From: Phaeosaccion multiseriatum
Lineage: Eukaryota > Ochrophyta, other classes
Assembly: GCA_965112735.1 (NCBI GenBank)
Contig: OZ218952.1
Span: forward strand, 3,286,001 to 3,350,000
Direction of reading: 5' to 3'
DNA length: 64,000 bases
The position numbers and the translations under genes were made by a program. Positions 32,424 through 45,200 of the stretch are shown here, piece by piece (within the stretch, counting starts at the first letter, position 1; every line of letters starts with the position of its first letter). The notes below the pieces were generated by a model that saw nothing but the letters and a program-made list of their open reading frames with translations, searched no databases and had not been told where the DNA came from.

Positions 32424-35400
32424 CTCCGTACGCCTCCCTCGGTCGCTGCCCCCTATCGAGGAACCACAGCGCCTCCACCGCTGCCCTCCCCCCCACCCCC
32501 TCCGCGATGGCTCCGCTCATCATTTCAAAGGCCAATCCCCCCCCGCCCCCCCCCCACTGCTGTGCGTTGCCCGGCTGCATCAACACTCTCCGAACCTCCT
32601 GTACAAGAGATTCTTGGTACGCGGAGCCCGAGTACACCTCGACTTTAAAGCGCCCCCCCGCGTCCGTGAGCCCGCCGATGTACGAGAAGCAGTCGCTAAG
32701 CCCTCCTCCTATTCCTCCTCCTCCTCCTCCTCCTATTCCTCCTCCTCCTCCTCCTCCTCCTCCTCCTCCTCCTCCTCCTCCTCCTCCTCCTCCGACTCCA
32801 CCATATCCTTCTTCTCTCCCCCCTCCCTCTAAGCCAGTAGCGATGCGGCCGTTGCCATGGCCAGCCGCGCGGTGCAGCCTGCCTGGGCCTGACCTGGGAC
32901 TACCCACCCCTGCTGTATCACCAACTGCTGCCCCTACCCCTCCCTCTGCCCCTGCCCGATGCAATGCGGCAGCTGCGGCGGCTGCGGCTGCCATGTTTCC
33001 GGGCTGAAGACCTGCGTCACTGAGCCGGCGATCGGCCTGCAGATTGGCAGCAAGGCGACGCTGCTGCTGCTGAATCACCCACTGCTGCGGCTCCTGTGAC
33101 TCCTGCTGCGTCTGGTGCTGCATCTGCCCATATGATTCTTGCTGCTGCCCATATGCCTGCTCGCCCCCCTCCCTGGCCACAAGGCGGAGGGTGTAGATCG
33201 TGCCGAAGCGATTCACGCACTCCACGCACTCGCGGTCGCCATGGAACAGAGACGCGTCACCGGCCTGCTGGTGCTGTATCACCAACGGCTGGGGCGAGGC
33301 ATGACTGCCGTCGTCGTCCTCCCGTTCGTGCCGCCGTCCTCCTCCTCCTCCTCCTCCTCCTCCTCCTCCTCCTCCTCCTCCTCCTCCTCCTCCTCCTCCT
33401 CCTCCTCCTCCTCCTCCTCCTCCTCCTCCTCCTCCTCCTCCTCCTCCTCCTCCTCCTCCTCCTCCTCCTCCTCCTCTTCCTCTTCTTCTTCTTCTTCCTC
33501 CATCTCCTCCGCCTCCTCCTCCTTTTTCTTCTCCTCCTCCACTCCCACCCCCCCCTTCCCCGCCCCAACCCCGACCCGGCGCCCCTCCTCTCCCCCCCCC
33601 TCCGCCACTGCCCTCCTGCCCTCCATCCAACAGCGTTAGCCCCAGCGAAGCGTTGTGGGCCTGCCCCAGGATGGATCGAAGTGCCGTCACGACGTACTGC
33701 CTCTCCTGCCCCGCGCTGAAGCTGTAGCCGTGCAGAGAAGATCTCCCGCCGTGGTGGAGGAAGCTGTAGTTCCTTCCTCCTCCCACTCCTCCTCCTCCTC
33801 CTCCTCCACCACCGCCTCCTCCTGCTCCTCTCACTCCTCCTCTTTCCACTCCTCCCCCCCTTTCTCCTCCTTCTCCTCCTCCTTCTCTTTCTTCTTCTCC
33901 TCCTCCTCCTCCTCCTCCTCCTCCTCCTCCTCCCCCTCCTCCTCCCCCTCCTCCTCCTCCTCCTCCTCCTCCTCCTCCTGCTCCTCCTCCTCCCCCTCCT
34001 TGTCGTCCCAAGAGATTCTCCATACGCATACGCCCCACCTCTACCCCCCCCCCCCCCTGCCCCCCTCTCCTCGACAACGAAAGACCCCCACCCGACGCTC
34101 TGCTCCTGGCCGTCGAAGTCGCCCCTCTCCCCGTCGAGCCCGCCCCCAGTCCTGCCATCTTCTTCCTCCGAGCCTGAGTGCTTGAGTGGATACGGCTGGC
34201 CCCTGACAAGATCTTGAGGAAGCGAAGATGCCGCATGAAGGCTACTGCCTCGGCCTCGGTAGCATTGATTGGCGGTGCCAGAAGGTCCTCTTGTCGGAGT
34301 AGGAATAAGCGCTGTCCCGGCGACGCCTCCCTCCCACTCTCGTCCCACCGCAGCTGCTGATGGGCTGTACGGCGCCGCCCTTGTGTCTGTTGGTTGACCA
34401 GAAGGAGCTTCACAACTTCAAAGAGCGTCCCTCCTCCTCCTCCTCCTCCTCCTCCTCCTCCTCCTCCTCGTCCTCCTCCTCCTCCTCCTCCTCCTACTCC
34501 TCCTCCTCTTCCGGGCCCTCCCCGGCCCACACCTATACCCGTAGCCGCTTCTGGGGCTAGCCCTAACCTCAGCCCTTCTCTCCCACCCCCTCCTCCCCCT
34601 CCCCCTCCTCCTCCTGCTCCTCCTCCTCCTCCTGCTGCTGCTGCTGCTGCTGCCTTAGTGCCCCCTCCCAAGGCAGAGGCCACAAAGGAGGAGGCATCGA
34701 GTCCCAGCCCCCCCCCCTTGAGCTCAAGATACCATCGCTGGAAACCCTCGCAGAGGCTGAGGCAGTGGGTCGGGGGGAGAAAGTCCAAACAAGTGGGTGA
34801 GTACCGTACTCGCTCTGTCTCTCAGTTGGTTAAAGCTAGGAGGGACGATACTTGGTACTCACTCTCTCCCTCTCTTAGTTGGTTAAGGCAAAGTCGTCTC
34901 CTTCCTACCGTCCCTCCTTGCTTCCGTCCGTCCGTCCGTCCGTCCCTCCCTCCCTCCCTCCCTCCCTCCCTCCCTCCCTCCCTCCCTCCCTCCCTCCGTC
35001 CGTCCGTCCGTCCGTCCGTCCCTCCCTCCCCCACCCCCTCACCTCTCCAACGCGATGCTACTCAACCACATGATGACGTGTTCCTCTGCCCATTTCTGAG
35101 GGTAGGGGAGTGTCAGTCCGCTGTGCAACCTTCGTAGCGCCATGTCCGCCTCACTGCGCAGGTTCGAATCCCAATGAAAGCTCGCCAGAATGAGCAAAGC
35201 AGTCTCGCAAGACCTTTTGCAAAGTGGAGGCATATGGAGGAGTTGAAGAGAGGGAAGGGGAACGGGAGGGGGGCTGAGGAGACAGTTTCATTTGCCCTGC
35301 TTGCTTCTTGTGCGACGACGTGGCATGACTGCCTCACCTTGCCCGCCTGCCCATATGCCTGCCCTTCTACCTGCTCATATGCCTGCCCTTCTACCTGCTC

Positions 35401-38400
35401 ATATGCCTGCCCTTGTACCTGCCCATATGCCGGCCCCTTTGCCTGCCCATATGCCTGCCCATATGCCTGCCCTTGTACCTGCCCATATGCCTGCCCCTGT
35501 ATCTGCCCATATGCCTGCCCATATGCCTGCCCATACGCCTGCCCATACGCCTGCCCATACGCCTGTCTCACCTATTGACGGCCAGGCCTGTCCCCGAGGA
35601 GTTGAGGTTGATGCTGGAGAGCGTGGCGATGCACTGCCTCTGCAGACGCACCGTCGCCGAAACCGTCCGATTCTCGATTGCCCCCCGAGACTCCGCCGTC
35701 CCACCAACGCCTCCGCCTCCTCCTCTTCCACCTCCTTCTCCTCCTCCCCCTCCTCCTCCTGCTCCTCCTCCTCCTCCTCCTCCTCCTCCTCCTCCTCCTC
35801 CTCCTCCTCCTCCTCCTCCTCCTCCTCCTCCTCCTCCTCCTCCTCCTCCTCCTACTCCCCCTCCTCCTCCTACTACTCCTCCTCCTCCCCCTCCTCCTCC
35901 TCCTCCTCCTCCTCCTCCTCCTCCCATTCCCGTATCAAGCATGTCCAGGCCCGAGGTGGGCCTTCCGCGACCATCAAGCCCGTGCAGTACGCTACCATCA
36001 ATGCCCATAGTCCTTTCACCCACGTTAACTCCTCCTCCCCCGTCCCCCTCGTAGTAGCCCCCCTCGTCACCCTCGCCTCGCTGCTGTACCACCAACTGCT
36101 GTGGGTCGTGGAAGCGGCCCATGATGCGCATGTCCACATTCCCGTAGGCAGCGCTCATACCTCGCCATCTTGTCGAGGCATCCCTTACAAGCTTGGCCAC
36201 ATGAGGGTCCAGCAGGGCCGTGAGGGAACTGAAGTGAAGGGAGGGAAATGACAAAAGACAAAGGAAGCAAAACCGTCAGAGAGAGTACAGAGAAGGACGA
36301 CGAGAAGGGTGGAAAGAGCATTACAATGACCTAAAGCACCGGCATGGTGGACACACACCACGGGTAGAGGGGATGCAGCAGGAGTAACACTGGAGCTCTG
36401 GACGAGCAAGGAAACTGCGAAGAACCAAGTCTCACACTTGCACTGAAGAACCACTTGCACTAAAAAACCCAACTCTCACACTTGCACCGAAGCACCAACG
36501 CTCACACTTGCACCGAAGAACCAACGCTCACACTTGCACCGAAGAATCAACTATCGCACTTGCATGCACACTTGCCTGGGCACCCTGTAAAGGATCATGA
36601 GGTCCACAAGTGCCACGCTCTGACTGCTCAGGTACTCCAGGCACTTGGCGGCCACTCGAGTCAGCTCCAGAAGATCACCTTTGATCACCATCGCCACAGA
36701 CGCGGGGGGAGGAGGGGGAGGAGAAGAAAATGGCATGGAAAGAGTGCCTCCTCCTCCTTGTGCACCTCGGGAAGATGGAGAAGATCGCGGAGGGGAGACC
36801 ATAGAGCCTTTCGGGGGGGATAGAGGGTTTGTTGTGAAAGAGATGAGAAGGAAGACAGGAAGGTAAAAGAGAAGGGTGGTAGGATAGGGAGGATGAGAGG
36901 AAGTGCCTTCCTATCCTCTCGATGACTCAAGCACCCGCCTGGGTCCGAGAGCAAGTGACCGGGATTGACTTGCACCTGACTCACTCACAGCCTCACAGCC
37001 CCCCCTCGCCCCCACCCTCCCTCTCCTTATCCTTACCTGCATCCCCAACTACTGAAGGGGCTCTCGGGGAGCGGCGGTAGAACTGAGGCGGGATGGGACT
37101 GGGACAGGGCGAGAGAGAGCAAAAGGGAGAGAGAGAGAGAGAGAGACAGCGTGGGAGAGAAAGGAGCAGAGAGAGAAACAGAGAGAGAAACAGAGAGAGA
37201 AAGAGAGATAGAGAAGATACACAGTGAAGAAGGAAGGGGAAGGGACAAGCACCAAGCATAGCAAACAAAGCAAAAAGGAAGGAAGTAAGTTGCAGCAAGA
37301 AGCCAAGCCAGGCACAAACAGCGCTGAACCTCTTTTTTAGCCAGGGACGGACCAACGGATTTGCTTCCGCCCTGCTTACCTCCCCCCGCCCCTGGCCGTA
37401 GCCGTTCTGTGCCTCCACTGCAGATAGCGGCGCTGAATGAGCCGCACAGCGCGTTCCCTCAGAGGCAGCACCAGCGTAGACAGGGCCTGAGTAAGTCAGC
37501 GAAACCGACCGTCAGTCAGTCAGTCAGTCAGTCAGTCAGTCAGTCAGTCAGTCAGTCAGTCAGTCAGTCAGTCAGTCAGTCAGTCAGTCAGTCAGTCAGT
37601 CAGTCAGTCAGTGAATCAGTCCGTCAGTCAATCGGTCAGTCAGTCAGTCAGTCAGTCAGTGAATCAGTCCGTCAGTTAATCGGTCAGTCAGTCAGTCAGT
37701 CAGTCAGTCAGTCAGTACCTTGTGTCAGTCATGCGACATCACACCATACCTGCAGCAGGCGCACTCTGAGCTGTGGCGGGAGAAGCCCCCCCCCTCCATC
37801 CCCTGTCATGCCTCCTTCCCCTTCCCGCTCTTCTTCCCCTTCCCCTTCTTCTTCCCCTTCCCCTGCCGTACCCCCCATCCAGTGACTCCCCGAGCAATGC
37901 TTGATGAGATTGAAGAGCGCAGAAACGGCGTTGAACTGAATGGGATAGTCGCGGATGCGCAACATGTCAAGCAGGAGAGAGAGCCCCCCTGCCCGAAGCA
38001 CCTCGGCCGCACTGGCTTGATGCATGGCGCATTGAGCCAGACCCTTGCCCGCCTCTCTCAACTGAAGGTCGTGCAGCGGCTGAAGAAGGGCAAGACCCAC
38101 CGTACAACTGCTGCTACTGCTTCGGCTGCTCCTGCCTCCTCCCCCGGCTCCCCCCCCCGCTCCCCCCCCGGTTCCTCCTCCTCCTCCTCCTCCTCCTCCT
38201 CCTCCTCCTCCTCCTCCTCCATCCTCCCCACCCCCCTTGAGATGTCTCTCTCTCAAGACCTCCATGCTTGCTGTGGCGAGAGTAAGATGTATCTGCAGAG
38301 CCGTTTCACCAAAGTTCTGGAGACCTGATGTTGCGTGTAACCGTTCTGCATCATCGCGGCTGCGTTGGAAGCGCAGGAGGAGGAGGAGCCCACCTGCTCG

Positions 38401-41375
38401 CTTGACCATCGCTCGCTGTGAGGGGTCAACGCTGAGCTCTGCTAGTAGCTGGAGCACTGCTCGACGTCCTCTTCGGGAGGCTGGGGGTGAGGTGGGTGGG
38501 GTGGGGTGGGTGGGGTGGGGTGGGTGTCAGAGGGGGGCGGGGAATGGGCGGAGACGCTCAGAGAGAGAGAGTGAGAGAGAGGGGGGACGATAGGAAGAGA
38601 GAGAGATATAGATAGAGAGGGAGGGAGGAAGAGAGGAAGAGAGGAAGAGAGAGAAAGGGTGAGAGAGGAGACGAGAGCGACAGGAGACGGAGTATGAGAT
38701 GCTAGACAGTAGAGCCAGAACAAGAGTGAGAGAGGACAAGGAGCAAGACTGAGAGCCTGACACAAAAGCGCCACTCGCACACACACACACACAGGCGTAC
38801 CTGCACCACTCCAAAGAGAAAGTGCTCTCCTCCTCCTCCCCCCCTTCATCCCCCGTCGTCCTGCAGCTTACCCCCCCTCTGATTGATCCACGAACACGTC
38901 AGCCTAGCTAAACCTCAAACTTACTACCCAGTGCGTGCCTCCCTTCCTACCCACACTCCGCGTTCCCTTCCTACCCACACTCCACGTTCCCTTGGCTGCC
39001 TACCTTCCTACCCGGAGAGAGACAAACACTCCACGAACCCCCACGGGTCGGTCCTGACACCCCTCCAAATCCCTCCCTCCCCACCCTCCCCACCCTCCCC
39101 ACCCACCCACCCACCCCCGCCCTCCCACCCTCCCACTCACTCACTCACTCACTCACTCACTCACTCACTCACTCACCCGTCCGAGCAGCTGCCACAAGCA
39201 CTGCTGCCCCCCCGTGAATAGTAATTGCCTCCCTGCAGAGGTTGTTGTTGCTGGCATGGTCTCGCAGCAGCACAATGGCCGCCTCCTGCTCATCCCCTCT
39301 TCCCCCCCTCACCATATCGAGGAGGGGAGGAATCACGCCCCTCGTCGAGGCCGTAACGTCGAAACCGTCGCTACGCCGTGGGCTGCCATCGAAGCTGTCG
39401 TCTTCCTCGTCTTCTTCCTCCTCCTCGTCCACGGAGTCGTCATCGCTCAGGTTGGCGGCGTCAACCCAATCAATGTCACCAACTACACCACACTCGCCTC
39501 TACCTCCTCCTCCTCCTCCTCCCCCTCTTCCTACTTCGACCTTACTCCTTAGCTTCCCCCTTGGTATCTCCTCTGTATCACCAACACGTGATGATCCGGC
39601 GCTTATTCCGGACAAGGACCGCAGCCCCATCCCCCTCGATGAATCCTGACGCCGCAGTTTGAGTTTCAGCTTTCTCCTCAGCCCTGGCGATGGCGACGAC
39701 GAACATGATGACGAAAACCCAGGTAGAGTTTCAGTTTGAGCATCAGGGAAGACACAGATGCGGCTGAACTCGGCATCTCTGGACAGGATCTGGAGAAGAG
39801 CCACCGCCTGCAGCCGGAGGGATGGTTGGGGTAGCGAGAGACACCCAATCAGGCGGTGGATGGAGAGAGAAAGGATACCCAGCGGCCCCGAGAGCTTGGT
39901 GTTCCCCAGCCCTCCTCCTCTTTTGCCGCTGAAGCAGGAAGAGGTCTTGGCCAACAGAAAAAGCAGCCTCAGCGTGTCCTGTATCACCAACTCGTCCACC
40001 CTCTCCAAGAAGTCTGGCAACTTCCTCGCCACACTGTGCAGCAGGGCCCGCTGGGAGGGTGTCTCGTTGTGCCCCGGGGGGAGGCCTCTCCCCCCCCTCC
40101 CCCCCGGGGTGACGCTCCCCCCTGGACCGCCGCCTCCGGAGCCCCTACTTGTTGTGCGGTAGGAGACCTCTCCTTCATTGGCGTCAATAGCTTGGTCGTT
40201 GTCGTACTCGTGGTCGTCTTCGTCGGTTTCGTCATCAAGTGCCATCTCACCGGACGCCATGGAAATGATCTGTGACACCGTCAGGAGCACTGACGTGGGG
40301 GGGGCGGGGGGGATGGCAGGGGATGGATGGCAGTCGAGAGGAAGGAGGGGTTGAGAGGCGTAGACACACACGCACACGCACACGCACACGCACACGCACA
40401 CGCACTCGCACACACACCCGCACACACACACACACATACGAACGTACCCAGGTGCAAGACCTTGTCCCCCGGGGAGCAATACATGAGCCGGCAGCACTTC
40501 GCCAACACCGCCCCATCCAAGGAGAAGAGTCTTGCGAGCTCCCTCAGCATCAAGCCACCCTCCCGCACGGCCGCCGCGCCTCCCATGCTCAGAGAGATAG
40601 AGGCGATACCGCCCCCGAGCAGGAAGGACCCCGTCTCGGTAGAGTCGCGCAGGGGCAGCGTGGGGTAGGTGTGCTTGGCGTGGTTGGGCTGCTGCTGACC
40701 CCCAACTTGCTGCTGTTGCTCCTGCTGTGAAGGAGGAGGCCTGGCGGAGCCTGGTGAGAGTGAGCGTGCCCCTCCTCCTCCTCCGCCTCCTCCTCCTGTA
40801 TCACCAACTGCTGCAGGGGCGTCACCCGGCCTCGGAGAGGACTCCTCCAGTGCGGCGGTGAGGGTGGTGGGGGAGGAGGAGGCCCCGTGAAGAACATTAA
40901 GGAGCGATCGCAGACCCCGAAACAGCGCCTGCACCACTTGCTCCTCCTGCTCGGGCATCACCTTCGAAACCGGCACCCCTCCCCATATGCCTGGGTTTCC
41001 CCCTTCCCCTGCCTCTCCTTCTCCCCCCCTTCCTCCTCCTCCTCCTCCTCCGGTGGTGTGTCCGTGGCCATAACTGCCGTAACTACCATAACTGCCGCTG
41101 CTTCCTCCCGAGGAGGAGCGCGAAAAGGACGACCGCCGTGGCAGTAGAGAGGGTCTCCATCCACTGCCATCGCCTCTCCCATGACCCCCACTACGGCGAG
41201 GGCTATGGCTGCGGCTCTTGGTCGCGCTGCTGCCGATGCTGCTGGAGCTGGCGGCGTCTCTCCCTTGCCTTGACTCTGCCTCTGTCTCCGCCTGTGCCTC
41301 CGCCTCTCTCCGCCTCTTGAGGATGGTGTTGTCGGCTCTGACCTTGCTGCGGATGGCGCCCTCCGCCATTGTCAC

Positions 41376-41423
<48 letters not shown>

Positions 41424-42150
41424 GCACGCACAGCCAGATTGTACCCCACGGCAGACAGAGGCAGGCAGAAGGCACCCAAATAGACAGAGAAGAGAGGCAA
41501 AGGCCGTAAGGGGGCGCCCTGTCACATCGATCGATCGATCCATCGAGAATTACGCTCCCTCCCTTCCTCCCTCCCCCGTCATCCACTGCCATCCACTGCC
41601 ATCCTTTGCATACCAGCGTGGCGAGTCTCTCTGCGCAAAGCTTGGCAAGGGCCCCGATAACGTGTCTCATCTGCGCCGGGGCGTTGCCTTGCCTCCACAG
41701 GAAGAGCCAATTGCGCCGTACGGCCTCCGCGATGGAGCCGCACAGGCTAAACACAAAGTACTCGAGTCGGCTGTGGGCTCCGCGGAGCTGAGTGGGGAGG
41801 GGAGGGGCGCAGAAAGAAATGGGGAAGACATCGGGGGCGATGGAGAAGGGGGGGGTAAGAGTCACGTGAGGAAGGCAGCAATAGCGGCAGCAGTTGCTGA
41901 CACATCAGATGGGAATACAGCAGCAGCAACATGTCGAGAACGAGAGAGAGAGAGAGGGAGAGAGAGGGAGAGAGAGAGAGAGAGAGAATGACTGCAAGTG
42001 AAGGAAAGGGGCACCGAACTTTCGCCCCCAACCATTAAGCACACCACACGAGCAGCTGTCCGCGCACCGACTACGCATCCATGCATGCCCGCACGCACGC
42101 AAGCACCCACCCACACAAACACACATACACACACGCACACACATACACAC

Positions 42151-42222
<72 letters not shown>

Positions 42223-45200
42223 CTCTGTGTAAAGGAGCCTCGCTGGGCACGGCCCTCTCCCCCCGAGGGCGGCTCTTGCTGGCGAGCGTAAACACCCCGG
42301 ACAGGAGTATCTCCTGCTGCACGAGGCCAGTGATGGAGTACGCTTGGCCAGACGTCATCAGCAGAGACTCGCGTCCGTAAGAGCGGCTAAGGAGGGGAGG
42401 GAGGGAAGAGGAGGGGGAAGGGAGAGGGGTTTTTTGGGGGGGGGGTGGGGGGGGGGAGGAACGGAGTGAAAGAAGGGGCCGAGAGGAAGGAGTGAAAGAA
42501 GCGCGTCACTGGGTCAGCAATGGAAGGCGATAGTAGGGTTGCACACGCACACGCACCGTACGCTCCCATGTACGTACGCACGCATGCACGCACACTTGAT
42601 CAAACCGAACACCCACTCCCCCCTCCTCCTCCCCCATCATCCACTCACCCAGCCGGCCTATCCGCCACCGCCGGTGGAAGCAGTCCAAAGTCCCCCTCCC
42701 CGTCCCCCCCTGCAGCCTCGTACGCCCCCGCCCCCCCCCCCTGGCCCTTGTTGGCATCCTCATCCGCGCCAGTCGCCAGCCTGTTGAGCAGCCGGACTGC
42801 CAACACCTGTGCCTGCTTGAGCTGCAAGAGCCGCCGCGTGTACATGCCCATTCGAGGCGTGTGGGCCTCCCGTCGCCTCCTCTCGGCGCGCTGCTTCACA
42901 TGCTCTAGCCTCTTCTTCTTGTCGGCCCGTATGCCTGCCCGCAACCTTTCACGGGCCTCCTTCCTCTCTCTGAGCACCTCCCTCCTCGCCTCCCGTCTGC
43001 TGCCATCGCCACCCCCACCCCCGTCTCTCTTGTCTCTGTGACTGTCCCTACCTTTCGGCCTGTGCATACTCTTCGCACCCTTTAGACCCTTGAGAAAAGC
43101 GGCGTCGGTGTCAGGATCTGCTCTTCCCTCCCTTCTCCTGTCCTCCTCCCCCTCCCCGCCCTCGTCCTCCTCCTCCTCCTCCTTGTCCTCCGAGCTGGCG
43201 TCTGAGCCTGTCTCTATCGAAGAGAATGAGGTTGAAGTATCGTCTTCCTCGTCCTCGTCCACGTCCTCGTCCTCGTCGCTCTCGCTCTCGCTCTCGCTCT
43301 CCTCCTCCTCCTCCTCCTCCTCATCATCATCATCACCATCATCATCATCATTCTCTAGTTCATTGCCGTACTTAGACCCCTGGGCCGCCGTCGAGCCCGC
43401 AACCCTCACCTCTGCTCTCCCTCTTACCCCTCTTACCCCCTCCTCCTCACTCCCTCCCTCTCCCCCGCCCCCGCCCCCCCTCAGCAGACTCTTCCGACTC
43501 GAGTCCGCCATCACCACCTTCATCAACAAACGCCAGAGAGCGTACATGACCCCGGCTTGATGCGAATAAGCCACCACGGGGATCTGCAACAGCGCATCCA
43601 AGCAAGCCTGCTTGTCGATGAGACCTTTCAATCCGAGCTCTACAAATGGCGCCAACGCCCCTGTGGTGGAGAACTGCTGGAGCACCACCGTGTGCTGTGA
43701 GAGGGCGCTGAGGCTGCTTGCCACCTGGTGCATCGGAGGAGTACCGAGTGTCAGGCAAGTGTCAAGTAAGGAGGGCGGAAGGAGGGAGTAAGAGTGACAG
43801 TAGGCAGCAAGTGGCATTAAGTGCCAAGCCAGTGTAAGGGAGAAGGGGAGGGAGGTGAGAGTAATGAACCTGGTGCCAGAGGAGTACCGAGTGTCAGGTA
43901 CAAGGAGGGCATGAGGGGGTGAGAGTGCGAGCAGAGTTCAAGTGTCAAGCAAGTGTCAAGCAAGTAGAAGAGCCTGAGAGAGGGGGTGTCCTTCCTTGCC
44001 TCCTCGAGCACCCTGATCTGATGCGGAAGCTCTCCCCTCCGCACGGCAAAGTCCCGCGCCTCCCTCTCCGCCCTCGTGATGGTCTTGGTGAGCTCGAGTT
44101 TCTCGTTCTTGCCTGCTGGCACCTCATACACCACCTTGGAAGGGGGCATGGGGGTGGATGGGGAGGGGAGGGATGGCAGCGGATGGCAGTGAATAGGGGG
44201 GGCGAGTGTGAGTGGTGGTGAGGAACAGAGCACGTGACCCTCGCTCCCTCCCTCCCTTCATTCCTCCTTGCTTCCGTCCCTCCTTGCTTCCGTCCGTCCG
44301 TCGCCCCCTCCCTCCCTCCCTCCCTCCCTCCCTCCCTCCCTCGCTGCATATCCTGCCCTCCCTCCCTCCCCCCCTCCCTCACCCTCCCTCCCCTCCCTCA
44401 CCGTGACTGAATCGTCTTCATTGTCGACGTCCTTTGGCTCTATTCGGACGATGGGCCTCCACAGATTGTTGTTCACAACGAGGTATGGCCGGCGGAAGTC
44501 AGGCTCGCTGGAAAAGCTCTCCGGGATGCATCTGGTGCCAGCACACCAAGAGGGAGGGGCAGCAATTGGTGATCCAGCAGCTAAGGGGCCGCCTGATGAG
44601 CGTCTTCCTGTATCACCAACTGTTTTGCTTTGCTGGCACCATTCTGAAACGGAGTGGAGGCCTCTCTGCTCGCCTTCATGTCTGACTGTCTGCCTGCCCA
44701 TGTGCCTGCCCATATGCCTCCCCATGCGCCTTACTACCCCTTATTAACCCGTACTAACCCCTACTAACCGACCGATCGATCGACGGACTCACTCCTCCCC
44801 CTTCACGTACTCACCTGCGCTGCACTTGTTTAAAGAGCGGGTCCGACTCGGCAAAGTCGTAGAGCCTGACGATGGCCCTCAGCGCGTCTGCCCTCTCCAC
44901 TAACTCGGCGTTGCGGGCACTACGACAGAGGTTGGCCATAGCCTTGGCCACGAGAAGCAGAGACGCGAAGGAGCACTGCAGGGGCAGGTTGCGGCAGTTG
45001 CTGCTTGCCGTATCACCACCTGCTGCGGCGGCTTCTCCACGAGCGCTGCCGCGGCTGTTCCTCCTGCTCCTCGGGGTGGAGGTCTGCCCGCGATGCTGCT
45101 GCTGCTGCTGCTGCCTCTGCTCGTGCCTCTGCTGCCTCTGGTCGTACTCGCACTGCATCTGCAAGGCGCTCTCCCTCTTAATCCTCTCGATGAGGCCATG

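Larger units (their letters stand above)
20586..44622. repeat. Dispersed CAGTTGGTGATACAG copies in the giant gene
   Basis: Exact copies (either strand): 20586-20600, 22336-22350, 32247-32261, 32913-32927, 40796-40810 and 44608-44622. One-mismatch copies: 21658-21672, 24754-24768, 33274-33288, 36084-36098 and 39979-39993, with more at 46506 and 46587. Those at 20586, 32247, 32913 and 40796 lie in exons and read AVGDT; 33274 and 39979 read LVIQ; 22336 is inverted and reads AVSPTA; 44608 is intronic. Most abut a CAG/CTG trinucleotide run. Confidence 0.88.

Noticed and set aside
34756-35043. Gene boundary between armadillo protein and ankyrin-channel protein
   Set aside because: Exon 23 ends in phase 2 and the exon 24 acceptor is phase 2 with a continuous frame; no stop, poly(A) signal or new start was visible, though only cDNA can settle it.
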